Positions 1-8,372 of a stretch of 48,405 nucleotides of DNA are shown piece after piece; within the stretch, counting starts at the first letter, position 1, and every line of letters begins with the position of its first letter. This DNA is from Mycoplasmatota bacterium (GTDB lineage: Bacteria; Bacillota_I; Bacilli_A; Izemoplasmatales; Hujiaoplasmataceae), in NCBI GenBank assembly GCA_016342455.1, contig JAEIOE010000012.1:1-48405 (forward strand). Reading direction: 5' to 3'. The position numbers and the translations under genes are program-made. The notes beneath the pieces are model-generated. The model searched no databases, was not told where the DNA came from, and saw only the letters and a list, made by a program, of their open reading frames with translations.

Positions 1-95
1 CTCTTTTTTTATTAAAATGAAGAGTATAAAAATAAGAAAAAAGTAGGTCAAAATACAAACTTTTGACACTACCTATTAACACCCAGGAGGTATTT

Positions 96-1073
96 ATGAA
101 TTTAGAACTACTACATGATTTCTATAAAAAGAATAATTTATCAGAAAACGATTATTTTGAAGCAAAGTCTCAAATAAGTTCTTTAAATGAAGTAGCTACA
201 AAGGATATTGATACAATTGATGTTTTGACACTAGATAAATTAATTGTTTATTTAGTTCAGGAAGAAAAAAATACAGTTCAGTCTTTTGTAGTGATGATGA
301 GATACTTTAGAGTAATTGATAGAAAAGACTTGTTTATACACTTAACAAAATATACAGGTATGCTAGGTGTAATTGATAATATTATAGATAGATTAGAAAA
401 ACTACATGGAAAAGAATTTGCTAAGCAAATATTAGGTAATTATCAAGCACCATATTTAGGGGTAAGTCCATATGAATTGCCTAATTACGCAAAAAATCTA
501 GTTGAACTTTTAGAAAAAAACCTTAAGAAAGAAGAAGTAAATAAGGTTTTAGCTGGCAATAATCATGGTATTCCAGAAAAATCATTATTACCTGAAAAGA
601 TAGAGTATGAGAATTCAAAGTCTTTAGAAGAATACTTAAAAGGAAGACATGATAGAAAAATCTTAGAATTAGAAAAGCATCTAAAAGAAAATACAGTTTG
701 GTTTGAACAAATCATAACTAAGGAAGTAATTGATTTTGTAAAAAGTAATCAGGAAGTACTATCTGCTAAGTTAGTTGGAGATAAGTTATATGTAACTAAG
801 ATACCTTATGATACGCTAAGTTACCTTAATGAGATAGATAAAACAAGAAAGAGATATTTTGCTTGTCATTGTCCTTTTGCAAGAGAAGCAATAAAAGCAG
901 GTCGGCCAGATTTATCAAAACGATTTTGTTATTGCTCCGCAGGTTTTGCAAAATACCCATTTGAAGTGATTCTCGGCCAAAATTTGGATGTTTCTGTAAT
1001 CGATACGGTTTTGGGAGAAAATCATTTATGTCAATTTGTTATTGACTTAAAAAATGTCGATTTTAAAAGGTAG
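96..1073 (+). CDS. Protein with Cys-rich C-terminal domain, function unknown
   Basis: 325 residues. I chose ATG 96 because AGGAGG sits at 85-90, whereas an upstream in-frame TTG has no ribosome site. The protein is soluble, with no signal peptide or membrane segment. The first two thirds look helical and charged. The last quarter holds spaced cysteines in CHCPFARE, FCYCSAGF and a final CQF, with conserved-looking Gly and Phe around them. The pattern resembles small ligand- or metal-binding domains of clostridial DUF families (DUF6144-like), but I cannot confirm the family. It is probably monocistronic, since a separate promoter precedes the next gene. Function is unknown; metal or thiol chemistry is inference from the cysteines only. 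Confidence 0.8.
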   Translation: MNLELLHDFYKKNNLSENDYFEAKSQISSLNEVATKDIDTIDVLTLDKLIVYLVQEEKNTVQSFVVMMRYFRVIDRKDLFIHLTKYTGMLGVIDNIIDRLEKLHGKEFAKQILGNYQAPYLGVSPYELPNYAKNLVELLEKNLKKEEVNKVLAGNNHGIPEKSLLPEKIEYENSKSLEEYLKGRHDRKILELEKHLKENTVWFEQIITKEVIDFVKSNQEVLSAKLVGDKLYVTKIPYDTLSYLNEIDKTRKRYFACHCPFAREAIKAGRPDLSKRFCYCSAGFAKYPFEVILGQNLDVSVIDTVLGENHLCQFVIDLKNVDFKR

Positions 1074-1088
1074 ATTTCTTGCTTTATA

Positions 1089-1117
1089 TTGTTAAAATAA
1101 CATAGTTATGATAGAAT
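1089..1117 (+). promoter_or_regulatory. Sigma-A promoter of the lipoprotein gene
   Basis: TTGTTA (1089-1094), a 17-base spacer and TAGAAT (1112-1117), with TG one base upstream of the -10 (extended -10). It lies about 30 bases before the start of the lipoprotein gene. Confidence 0.6.
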
Positions 1118-1147
1118 AAGTTGTATTAATTAGGAGGAGATTTGATT

Positions 1148-2281
1148 ATGAAGAAAAAATTATTATCTATAGCATTACTCGTAGTAATGGTATTTACATT
1201 TGCAAGTTGTGATATACTCTCTACAATTTTAGCCGCGAAAGGTTTTTACGAAGAATATCAAGAGTATTCAGGAGTGTATGAAAATGCAACTCAAATGACA
1301 ATAGAAACAGAAATTGATTTAACAATTATAGATACTACAGTTGTTGACACATTAGAAGAAATTCATTCAAGAGTTTACTTAATATTAGACAAAGAATCTG
1401 ACTTCTTATATGTGGAACAAGAACTATATGATATAGCTAAAACAAGCGTTTATGAAGATGCTGAAGACCTATATGTAGAGTATATAATAGGTGAAGGAGA
1501 TATCGTTACTGCAACTATTCCAGTAGAAGCGGATCGTTTTGATGCAAACATGAATGCAAATATCTTAAATGATAATTTCAGCTATGAATCTGTTTCAAAC
1601 GAAAACATTATTGCTGACCATACATATTCATTTGATGTAAACCTAAATCAAGCAGTTAACTTAGATGAACTTGGTGGTTTCGTAGATCAATTAGCTTTAT
1701 TTGGTGGAGACTTATCATCGTTTGATAATGCAATTGCTCATGTAGAAATATCATTTACATCTCAAGATTCTGTAATTGATGTTACAGCTACAGTAGATGA
1801 CTACACTATTACATTTGCAGATGAAACTTATATTACTTTAGATTTAGTAAATCATACAGTATTATCTGTTCCTGAAACATTTGAAATGCCTAATGTATTT
1901 GCAGCACCTTATCAATTTGTAGCTCCAGCAGATATCTTATTAGCTAGAAGAGCTTATACAGTTGATGAAACTATTGTTTATCCAGCAGTATCTGGAACAA
2001 ACGGATATTCTAAACTTGTGTTACCAGCAGGAACTTATGCCTTAGAAACTGATAGTGTTGGCTTATTCACATATACACTATTTGAAGCAGACGGAGTTAC
2101 AGCTGTCGATATGACATCAGGTGAATTGGTATTGACTGAAGAAACAACTTTATACTTATACTTAATGCCTACTGCAGATTTCACAACGGATTTAGTATTT
2201 GTGTCTACTGCAGAACCAGTTGAAACAACTACAGAAGCTCCAGTTACTACGGAAGAACCTGTAACGACTACAGCAGAATAA
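1148..2281 (+). CDS. Surface lipoprotein with Thr-rich C-terminal tail
   Basis: 377 residues. ATG 1148 has AGGAGG at 1132-1137; a TTG six bases earlier is less likely. The N terminus is a lipoprotein signal (KKK, hydrophobic run, FASC), with Cys21 as the lipidated residue. Mature residues 30-350 are acidic, rich in Asp, Thr and aromatic residues, and probably beta-rich. The last 20 residues are a TTTEAP / TTEEP / TTTAE tail. Such Thr/Glu/Pro tails also occur in two other lipoproteins here (19318 and 48113). I do not recognise the body; it has no obvious solute-binding or protease motif. It is monocistronic, with a promoter at 1089 and a terminator at 2303. Confidence 0.85.
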   Translation: MKKKLLSIALLVVMVFTFASCDILSTILAAKGFYEEYQEYSGVYENATQMTIETEIDLTIIDTTVVDTLEEIHSRVYLILDKESDFLYVEQELYDIAKTSVYEDAEDLYVEYIIGEGDIVTATIPVEADRFDANMNANILNDNFSYESVSNENIIADHTYSFDVNLNQAVNLDELGGFVDQLALFGGDLSSFDNAIAHVEISFTSQDSVIDVTATVDDYTITFADETYITLDLVNHTVLSVPETFEMPNVFAAPYQFVAPADILLARRAYTVDETIVYPAVSGTNGYSKLVLPAGTYALETDSVGLFTYTLFEADGVTAVDMTSGELVLTEETTLYLYLMPTADFTTDLVFVSTAEPVETTTEAPVTTEEPVTTTAE

Positions 2282-2302
2282 TTTTTAACAAAAATATAAA
2301 AG

Positions 2303-2329
2303 AAAAAGCCTAAATTTAGGCTTTTTTTC
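2303..2329. terminator. Bidirectional rho-independent terminator
   Basis: Stem AAAGCCTA / TAGGCTTT around AATT, with A-run before and T-run after, so it can stop the lipoprotein gene (+) and the convergent gene ending at 2343 (-). Confidence 0.85.
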
Positions 2330-2342
2330 TTTGCGTAATCAT

Positions 2343-2969
2343 TCAGATTTCAAGTTTAAAACACTTTAATTCATTCTCTTCATCCTGGATTTGATTGAAT
2401 CCCATCTTCTTAAGATAATTCTCATGTTTTTCACTGTTAGTGTAAGTAATTAAACTAGTGATTCCTTTTTTAGAAAATATCTCTTTATTATGTTTGAAAA
2501 TATATTCTCCCATTTGAAAATCTCTATAAATTGGAACTACATAATCAAAGTCAATTCTTAAAGTATTATCATTCACCTTAGAGCCAACAAACAATCCAGC
2601 AGGTACTACATTTCTAAGAATATAGAAACTAATATCTGATTTATCAATTTCAATTGTTGATGTATCAAAGAATTTAGCGATATCTTCTTTGTAATAATCT
2701 AAAAAATTATCCAAATAAACCGAATTTTTATCTATTGGTAAGGTTTTAAAGTAATCACTCGTTTTATACATTTTGTATAGATAGTAAAGATTGATTAAAA
2801 CTGTTGAAAAATTTAATAACGCTACTGGAATAGAATCAATTAGGATACCATATACTGCGTAGGCTACCCCTCCTAACAAGTTGATCCATCTGAATTTTCT
2901 AGGAGAACTCATTAATATTGACACTAAAATTGTTATTGATGCTGCATAACCTAAATATTCGTAAAACAT
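2343..2969 (-). CDS. YgjV-like membrane domain fused to GNAT-like domain
   Basis: 208 residues, ATG at 2969-2967 preceded by GGAGGTG. Residues 1-70 hold three short hydrophobic helices with the layout of the YgjV/Imp inner-membrane family (YLGYAASI, WINLLGGVAYAVYG). Residues 85-205 look like a GNAT acyltransferase fold: a central beta stretch (RIDFDYVVP), a GEYIF segment where the acetyl-CoA loop would lie, and an ending typical of GNATs (NYLKKMGFNQ). The consensus acetyl-CoA loop Q/RxxGxG/A is degenerate, so activity is uncertain. Membrane-tethered modification of a small molecule or protein is inference. It appears monocistronic. Confidence 0.75.
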   Translation of the reverse strand: MFYEYLGYAASITILVSILMSSPRKFRWINLLGGVAYAVYGILIDSIPVALLNFSTVLINLYYLYKMYKTSDYFKTLPIDKNSVYLDNFLDYYKEDIAKFFDTSTIEIDKSDISFYILRNVVPAGLFVGSKVNDNTLRIDFDYVVPIYRDFQMGEYIFKHNKEIFSKKGITSLITYTNSEKHENYLKKMGFNQIQDEENELKCFKLEI

Positions 2970-2998
2970 CTAACCACCTCCATAGAATTTTACAAGAT

Positions 2999-3007
2999 AG
3001 TATAACA
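2999..3007 (-). promoter_or_regulatory. Extended -10 promoter of the membrane-GNAT gene
   Basis: On the minus strand, TGT precedes TATACT (plus-strand AGTATA at 2999-3004). No good -35 is visible. Confidence 0.4.
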
Positions 3008-3126
3008 CATTATTGTAAATTTTATAATAAAAATAACTTGTTAATTGTCGTAATTTGTAATGAAATCTTTAGAAAAGCGGAGTAACTGTAGAAAATAGAG
3101 CTTCTATAATATATTTTCTAATTATC

Positions 3127-3155
3127 TTGACAACGCTTTCAGCGAATGATAGAAT
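3127..3155 (+). promoter_or_regulatory. Sigma-A promoter of the tetR-symporter operon
   Basis: TTGACA (3127-3132), 17-base spacer, TAGAAT (3150-3155). The spacer and flanks carry the cre-like site and two palindromes listed separately. Confidence 0.8.
3128..3141 (+). promoter_or_regulatory. cre-like CcpA site overlapping the -35
   Basis: TGACAACGCTTTCA matches the Bacillus cre consensus TGWAANCGNTNWCA at all but position 4. Its place inside the promoter fits repression by CcpA or a LacI relative when preferred sugars are present. No ccpA gene is in the window. Confidence 0.6.
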
Positions 3156-3183
3156 ATCTATATATATGATAGACTGACTATCA
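3149..3183 (+). promoter_or_regulatory. Two palindromic operators, likely TetR autoregulation
   Basis: ATAGA-ATA-TCTAT (3149-3161) overlaps the -10, and TGATAG-ACTGA-CTATCA (3167-3183) lies just downstream of the expected transcript start. Both are perfect inverted repeats with related GATAG half-sites, which suits a dimeric repressor such as the TetR protein encoded next. Confidence 0.6.
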
Positions 3184-3195
3184 AGGAGTGATTTA

Positions 3196-3810
3196 GTGAA
3201 AACCTTACAGCAAGCAAAATATGATTTAGTCCTTTCAAGCATCAAACCTTTAATGCTTGAAAATGGAATTGTGAATTTAAAGATTTCAGATATTGCAAAA
3301 GAAATCGAAGTAGGAGAAGCAACTATTTATAGATATTTTGGATCTAAGACAAATATTGTTATTGAAGTTGGTGTTTCTCTATGGGAAGATATCTTCAAAG
3401 AAATTAATAATCTTAAAACAAAAGAAACAGGCTATGCCTCAGTAAAAGGCTTCTTCAATTTCTTTTTGGATGGTTATAAAAACAATAGAGAAGTTTTTAC
3501 GTTTTTAGATGAATTTGATTCTCTAATGGTGAAAGAGAAAGTGTCAAAAGAAGCCTTACAAGACTATGATTTAGCTTTATACAATGTTAAAAGTCTTTAT
3601 GATGGATTCTTTAGTAAAGGCTTAGCGGATAATACAATTAAGAAAGATATAAACCCGGATGAGTTCTATTACACTACAACACATATGATATTAGGCATTT
3701 GCAAAAGACTAGCTGCTATAGGGGCTATTCTTAGCTCAGATGATTTAGTACAAGATGTTATCCAAATCAAATTGGGTATTGATATTTGTATGCAATATAT
3801 AAAAAATTGA
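3196..3810 (+). CDS. TetR-family transcriptional regulator
   Basis: 204 residues, GTG start at 3196 with AAGGAGTG at 3184-3191. The N-terminal helix-turn-helix covers roughly residues 25-60 (ISDIAKEIEVGEATIYRYFGSKTNI), the classic TetR pattern. The helical C-terminal half would bind a ligand and dimerise; its ligand cannot be told from sequence. It is first in an operon with the symporter (15-base gap) and the GT-B-like gene, so it most likely represses that operon through the palindromes at 3149-3183. It ends in TGA. Confidence 0.9.
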   Translation: MKTLQQAKYDLVLSSIKPLMLENGIVNLKISDIAKEIEVGEATIYRYFGSKTNIVIEVGVSLWEDIFKEINNLKTKETGYASVKGFFNFFLDGYKNNREVFTFLDEFDSLMVKEKVSKEALQDYDLALYNVKSLYDGFFSKGLADNTIKKDINPDEFYYTTTHMILGICKRLAAIGAILSSDDLVQDVIQIKLGIDICMQYIKN

Positions 3811-3825
3811 AAGAGAGATTATTAA

Positions 3826-5181
3826 ATGAAGAAAATTACTAAGAAGAAAATGTGGGTATTCGCACTAGGACAATTCGGTTGGGCGATACTTGGAGGAATC
3901 ATTACGAACTGGTTAGTTTATTTCTATGCGCCAGAACAAGAAACAATCAATCTAGGACATAAACTATATCTTACTCAAGGTGCGGTGGTGTTTGGAGTAT
4001 TTACGATTGTTGGTTTAGTTACGATGGGCTCTAGAATATTTGATGCTTTTACAGATCCATTAATAGCTACAGTTTCAGACAAGTCAAGACATCGTCTTGG
4101 TAGAAGAATACCATTCTTGAGATACGCTGCTTTTCCTTTTGCGTTAGTTACAGTTTTAGTATTTGTATTACCTACTGATGGAATCAGTATGTTAAACAAT
4201 GTTTGGTTCACAGTGATGTTATTATTATTCTATTTATTTATGACAATGTACTGTACACCATTTAATGCTTTAATTCCAGAACTTGGAAAAACACAAGATG
4301 ATAAAATCAATATTTCTACTTATATTTCAATTACCTTTATTCTAGGTACAGCCCTAGCATATTCATCTCCATTTATATGGGATATGTTAATTGGATCAGG
4401 AATAGAAAGAATGACAGCGATTAGAATCACATTTGGTATGTTAGCATTTATTGCTTTATTACTTATGTGGGTTCCAGCATTTTTCATTAAAGAATCTGAT
4501 TATACAGATACAACACCATCAAATACAGATACATTTAAATCATTAACAAAAACATTTAAAAACAAAAGTTTCCAAACTTTTGTCGCATCAGATATATTCT
4601 ATTGGATAGCTTTAACCTTATTCCAAACAGGATTGCCTTTCTTTGTAACTACATTACTAGGGTTAGAAGAAACAATGGTTACTATGTACTTCTTAGTAAT
4701 GACTGTAACATCTTTCCTATTCTATATGCCTGTTAATGCATTGGCTAAGAAAATTGGTAAGAAGAAGTTAGTTGTTGTTGGCTTTAGTGCTTTTGCTTTG
4801 GTATTTGCATTCTCAATGTTTATTGGTCTTTATGGTTTCTCAGTCGTTGCACAAGGATACATAATGGCAATAGCTGCGGCTATCCCTATGGCTATCTTAG
4901 GTATTTTACCTCAAGCAATTGTTGCTGATATTGCACAAGCAGACGCTTTAACTACTGGTGAAAATCGTGGTGGTATGTTCTATGCAGCGAGAACTTTCTC
5001 ATTTAAACTAGGACAAGCAGTTTCAATGTTGATATTTACAAGTTTAGCTACTATCGGAGCTGGGTCAGGATTAGGATACAGAGTTGCACTAGGTTTTGCT
5101 GTATTATTTACATTAATAGGAGCGCTTATTCTTACAAGATATAACGAAAAGAAAGTATTAGAAATATTGGAAGTGAAATAA
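3826..5181 (+). CDS. GPH-family (MelB-type) sugar:cation symporter
   Basis: 451 residues with about 12 hydrophobic segments. The loop after the second helix, AFTDPLIATVSDKSRHRLGRRIPFL, is the hallmark of glycoside-pentoside-hexuronide cation symporters (DP and R-x-GRRRP-like motif). A second family feature is the long central loop near residue 220. The family imports oligosaccharides or glycosides with Na+ or H+; the substrate here is unknown. The weak ribosome site (GAGAG) and short gap from tetR suggest coupling. The stop overlaps the next ATG (TAATG at 5179-5183). The cre site in the operon promoter supports a role in carbohydrate use. Confidence 0.88.
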   Translation: MKKITKKKMWVFALGQFGWAILGGIITNWLVYFYAPEQETINLGHKLYLTQGAVVFGVFTIVGLVTMGSRIFDAFTDPLIATVSDKSRHRLGRRIPFLRYAAFPFALVTVLVFVLPTDGISMLNNVWFTVMLLLFYLFMTMYCTPFNALIPELGKTQDDKINISTYISITFILGTALAYSSPFIWDMLIGSGIERMTAIRITFGMLAFIALLLMWVPAFFIKESDYTDTTPSNTDTFKSLTKTFKNKSFQTFVASDIFYWIALTLFQTGLPFFVTTLLGLEETMVTMYFLVMTVTSFLFYMPVNALAKKIGKKKLVVVGFSAFALVFAFSMFIGLYGFSVVAQGYIMAIAAAIPMAILGILPQAIVADIAQADALTTGENRGGMFYAARTFSFKLGQAVSMLIFTSLATIGAGSGLGYRVALGFAVLFTLIGALILTRYNEKKVLEILEVK

Positions 5182-6620
5182 TGGATAGAACGAGTATTAT
5201 TTTTGGAAATAAGATAGATAGTAAAACAGTGAAGAAAGCAAATAAATCAAAAGCTAAATTCTTGAAAAAATTTGGTGATGATTCAGATAAACTATATCAT
5301 TTGGCTTTACAAGATATTGATAGCTTACAGGCTATCAATGTCTCTAACTTAGTTAGTAGTGATAAGCCATTAACATTACCTGAAAAATCACTAATTGTTG
5401 GTAATATTAGAATGGGATTTGGACACTATAGAATCGCTATCGCAATTGCTAGTTGTGCAAATGCTTTAGGCTATAAACCATTATGGTTTGATTTATCAAG
5501 TTATCCAGCCTCAACAGGTTCTAAAATAATTAAACATCAAAATGATTTATATAGTATGGGAAGTCGTTGGTCTCAAAAATATAAACTCTTTAATAAACTA
5601 TATTGGGAACCTTTAAATAGTGAAGGCTTTAGAAAGATTGAATATAATGCAATCGATCAAAAAAACGCAGAAATATTTACTCCTTTATTAAATGACTTTC
5701 CAAAAGACATACCATATATTGGAACACATGTATGGCCAACACAAGCAGCTGTGCATGCAGGGCTTACAAAGGTAGTAAATGTCATTCCAGATAACTGGCC
5801 AATGGCACTGCATTTATCAGAGGGAAGTATTCATACAGTACAAACTCCTTTTGCCTATTTAGGTTATAAAATGTTGCACGGTTTCTCAAAAACTAAATTA
5901 AAGGAAATGCCTGAAGGTAGCCTTTTCGAAACGGGTTACTATATCGATGATGAATTAGTGAGCAACATAGAATTAGATACTGCAAATAGACTTGCTAGAC
6001 TAGAAAAGGGTACAGCCTTAAGAATTCTGTTACCGGTAGGTGGAGCCGGGGCAGGTAAAGAAATATTTAAGGGAATGATTGAGTATTTATTACCATATAT
6101 TAAAGATGGTAAAGTACAGTTATTTTTAAATTTTGGAGATCATTTAAATGTTTGGAAATATCTTACAAATAGTATAACAGTTCTAGATTCTTTAACAGAA
6201 AAGGTCTTTAATGATTATAGTAGTTATAAAGAAATGGTTAAAAATGTGGATGCATTAGATAAAGGTATTTATGCAATCTATCATGAAGATATATTTGAAG
6301 CTGTATACTCTACGAATTTAATTATGAGATATATGGATGTTTTAGCTACAAAGCCTTCTGAACTTGCATATTATCCAATTCCTAAATTTTTTACTAAAAG
6401 AGTAGGTGGCCATGAAGCTTATGGAGCCTTGCACTCTAGTGAAATTGGTGATGGTACATTTGAATGTGATACATTACAAGAAATAGAAGGTATGCTAAAT
6501 ACATTGATTAATCAAAAAGATGTTCTACAATCAATGAATAACAATATCTTAAAGTTACATAAAATGAAACGCTACAACGGAGCTTATGAAGCAGTAAAAT
6601 TAGCTACAAAATCAAAATAA
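5181..6620 (+). CDS. GT-B-like glycosyltransferase-superfamily protein, unknown substrate
   Basis: 479 residues, soluble. From about residue 70 the pattern GNIRMGFGHYRIAIAIASCANALG matches the first beta-alpha unit of GT-B enzymes of the MGDG-synthase/MurG type. It is followed by YIGTHVWPTQAAVHAG and VIPDNWP, in the positions where those enzymes have a THP and D-x-W acceptor motif, and later LLPVGGAGAGKE where the donor loop begins. The C-terminal part has RVGGHEAYGALHSSEIGDG, which I cannot assign. It is translationally coupled to the GPH symporter by TAATG. A role in modifying or lipid-linking an imported sugar is inference; a phosphorylase- or hydrolase-like use of the fold is also possible. 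Confidence 0.7.
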   Translation: MDRTSIIFGNKIDSKTVKKANKSKAKFLKKFGDDSDKLYHLALQDIDSLQAINVSNLVSSDKPLTLPEKSLIVGNIRMGFGHYRIAIAIASCANALGYKPLWFDLSSYPASTGSKIIKHQNDLYSMGSRWSQKYKLFNKLYWEPLNSEGFRKIEYNAIDQKNAEIFTPLLNDFPKDIPYIGTHVWPTQAAVHAGLTKVVNVIPDNWPMALHLSEGSIHTVQTPFAYLGYKMLHGFSKTKLKEMPEGSLFETGYYIDDELVSNIELDTANRLARLEKGTALRILLPVGGAGAGKEIFKGMIEYLLPYIKDGKVQLFLNFGDHLNVWKYLTNSITVLDSLTEKVFNDYSSYKEMVKNVDALDKGIYAIYHEDIFEAVYSTNLIMRYMDVLATKPSELAYYPIPKFFTKRVGGHEAYGALHSSEIGDGTFECDTLQEIEGMLNTLINQKDVLQSMNNNILKLHKMKRYNGAYEAVKLATKSK

Positions 6621-6624
6621 ATTG

Positions 6625-6650
6625 AAGAGGTTTTTATAACCTCTTTTTTA
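6625..6650 (+). terminator. Rho-independent terminator of the tetR operon
   Basis: Stem AAGAGGTT / AACCTCTT, loop TTTAT, followed by a T-run. Confidence 0.85.
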
Positions 6651-6664
6651 TTATTTGAAAAATA

Positions 6665-6678
6665 GTTCGAAATCGTAC
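6665..6678 (+). promoter_or_regulatory. Upstream MarR-like half-conserved operator
   Basis: GTTCGAAATCGTAC differs at two positions from the perfect palindrome at 6718-6731 and lies just upstream of the -35. It may be a second binding site. Confidence 0.45.
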
Positions 6679-6686
6679 AATAACTA

Positions 6687-6715
6687 TTGACAAATATTTT
6701 TCTTCGTTGTATAAT
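6687..6715 (+). promoter_or_regulatory. Perfect consensus promoter of the marR gene
   Basis: TTGACA (6687-6692), exactly 17 bases, TATAAT (6710-6715). Such strength is normally held down by a repressor, which fits the flanking operators. Confidence 0.85.
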
Positions 6716-6717
6716 AT

Positions 6718-6731
6718 GTTCGAATTCGAAC
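6718..6731 (+). promoter_or_regulatory. 14-bp perfect palindrome, likely MarR operator
   Basis: GTTCGAATTCGAAC, two bases after the -10, spanning the expected transcript start. The size and symmetry suit a MarR dimer; autoregulation is the simplest reading. Confidence 0.7.
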
Positions 6732-6750
6732 TATAAGGAGGAATTTAAAA

Positions 6751-7248
6751 ATGAAAAAAATGAATTATATGGAATTTGAAAAGTTCCACAAAGATCTAAG
6801 AAAAGGTTTTAAACCAAGTACTCATATTAGAGTAAACCCTAGTGAAGTTGCTTTATTGAAATCTTTAGAGAAAGAACCTAATATGCCTTTTAAGTTTTAT
6901 GGAAGACATTTAAAATTAGAAAAAAGTTCATTCTCCTATGTTGTTGAATTGTTAGAAGTGAAAGAATTGATTACTAAATCAGAAGATCCAGAAGATAGAA
7001 GAAGAAAATCACTTGAGTTAACAGAAAAAGGAAAAGCGTTGGTTGAAGAACTAAATGAAGAATTTGATAAATATTTGGAAAAGAGATTTGAACATTTTTC
7101 TAAAGAAGATTTAGAAGACTTAGGAAAAGCATACGAAATTATTAAAAGGTTGAATAAGGTTTTAGAACAATCTCGTCCAAAAAGACATGAAGATGATGAT
7201 CGTCCAGAACATCCAAGACAGCCAGAACACAGAAAACCTAGAGACTAA
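6751..7248 (+). CDS. MarR-family regulator with charged His/Asp/Arg tail
   Basis: 165 residues, ATG 6751 with AAGGAGGA at 6735-6742. The winged helix spans about residues 30-100 (FYGRHLKLEKSSFSYVVELLE as recognition region, then ITKSEDPEDRRRKSLELTEKG as the wing, with the typical D-x-R-R). After the last helix is an unusual 25-residue tail rich in Arg, His, Asp, Glu and Pro (from about residue 140), which is not part of the MarR fold and could bind metal or nucleic acid. It is monocistronic between its own promoter and the terminator at 7255. The regulon beyond itself is unknown; DUF2804-type neighbour control is possible. Confidence 0.88.
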   Translation: MKKMNYMEFEKFHKDLRKGFKPSTHIRVNPSEVALLKSLEKEPNMPFKFYGRHLKLEKSSFSYVVELLEVKELITKSEDPEDRRRKSLELTEKGKALVEELNEEFDKYLEKRFEHFSKEDLEDLGKAYEIIKRLNKVLEQSRPKRHEDDDRPEHPRQPEHRKPRD

Positions 7249-7254
7249 ATTTAG

Positions 7255-7278
7255 AAGAGCTTATTTAAGCTCTTTTTT
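7255..7278 (+). terminator. Rho-independent terminator after marR
   Basis: Stem AAGAGCTT / AAGCTCTT, loop ATTT, T-run. Confidence 0.85.
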
Positions 7279-7337
7279 ATTGTTTTCTTTTAAAAACGAT
7301 ATAAATGAGTATAATGAATAGTAAGGAGTTGATGTAA

Positions 7338-8357
7338 ATGGAGCACATTGTAAAAAGAATTCAGCCGCTTTTAGATGAGCATGGTTCACTATCTGAACCA
7401 GGATATGCGTTAAAACCGGTTTTTGATTATAATCGTAAGATGATAAAAGCTAGTAAGTGGAGAATTAAGGAATGGGATTACTACGCTTGTATTAATGATG
7501 ACTTTGCCTTTTCTTTTACGGTAGCTGATTTAGGATATTTGGGAATGTGTACCGCTAGTTTTCTGGATTTTAAGACAGGGAAAGAAACTAAAAAAACAAT
7601 CATGAAACCTTTTGTTTTCGGTAGATTTAAACTACCTAATTTTTCGGATTCTGGTAACACAGTAGTAATAGATAAATCAAATAGTTTTCAATTTATTGTA
7701 AATAAAGATAGTAAAGTGATAAAGGTATCTGTAAAAAACTTTACAAAAGGAGTAGATTTAATCGCTGACTTGACACTAATTGATTATAAGGATGATCGAA
7801 TGCTGATAGCGACACCTTGGAAAGAAAACAAGAAAGCATTCTATTACAATCAAAAGATTAATTGTATGCCAACTAGTGGAACAGTACAAATAGGGGAAAA
7901 AGAGTATATCTTTGATAAAAGCAAACACTTTTCCGTTTTAGATTGGGGAAGAGGTGTTTGGACTTATAAGAATACTTGGTACTGGGGAAGTCTATCCGGA
8001 CTTGTAAAAGGAAAAAGATTTGGTTTCAATATAGGTTATGGTTTTGGAGATACATCCGCTGCCTCTGAGAATATGATATTTTATGATGGGGTTGCTCATA
8101 AGTTTAAACATATTGAATTTATCATAGATGAAGCAGATATGTTAAAACCCTGGAAGTTTCAATCTAATGATAAACGAATGAAACTAACAATGACACCAAT
8201 GCTCGATAGAGTAGATCATACGAACCTATTAATCATAAAGAATTACGGACATCAAGTATTTGGTAAGTTTAATGGCTATGTAATCTTAGATGACGGAACT
8301 AAATTAGTAATTAAGGATTTAATTGGCTTTGCTGAAAAAATCATGAATCAGTACTAA
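7338..8357 (+). CDS. DUF2804-family protein
   Basis: 339 residues, ATG 7338 with AAGGAGTTGATG upstream. The start (LLDEHGSLSEPGYALKP), the KASKWRIKEWDYY segment and the central LDWGRGVWTYKNTWYWGS block match what I know of the DUF2804 family, which is thought to have a lipocalin/AttH-like beta-barrel fold. Many Trp, Tyr and Gly residues are conserved and there are no membrane segments. The biochemical function of the family is unsettled. A -10 (TATAAT) lies at 7310-7315 with no clear -35, so it has its own transcript, bounded by strong terminators on both sides. Confidence 0.8.
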   Translation: MEHIVKRIQPLLDEHGSLSEPGYALKPVFDYNRKMIKASKWRIKEWDYYACINDDFAFSFTVADLGYLGMCTASFLDFKTGKETKKTIMKPFVFGRFKLPNFSDSGNTVVIDKSNSFQFIVNKDSKVIKVSVKNFTKGVDLIADLTLIDYKDDRMLIATPWKENKKAFYYNQKINCMPTSGTVQIGEKEYIFDKSKHFSVLDWGRGVWTYKNTWYWGSLSGLVKGKRFGFNIGYGFGDTSAASENMIFYDGVAHKFKHIEFIIDEADMLKPWKFQSNDKRMKLTMTPMLDRVDHTNLLIIKNYGHQVFGKFNGYVILDDGTKLVIKDLIGFAEKIMNQY

Positions 8358-8372
8358 AACACTATATATACC

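Noticed and set aside
1-40. Upstream terminator remnant and promoter
   Set aside because: CTCTTTTTTT at 1-10 looks like a terminator tail, but the stem lies outside the window; the TATAAA at 25-30 has no supporting -35.
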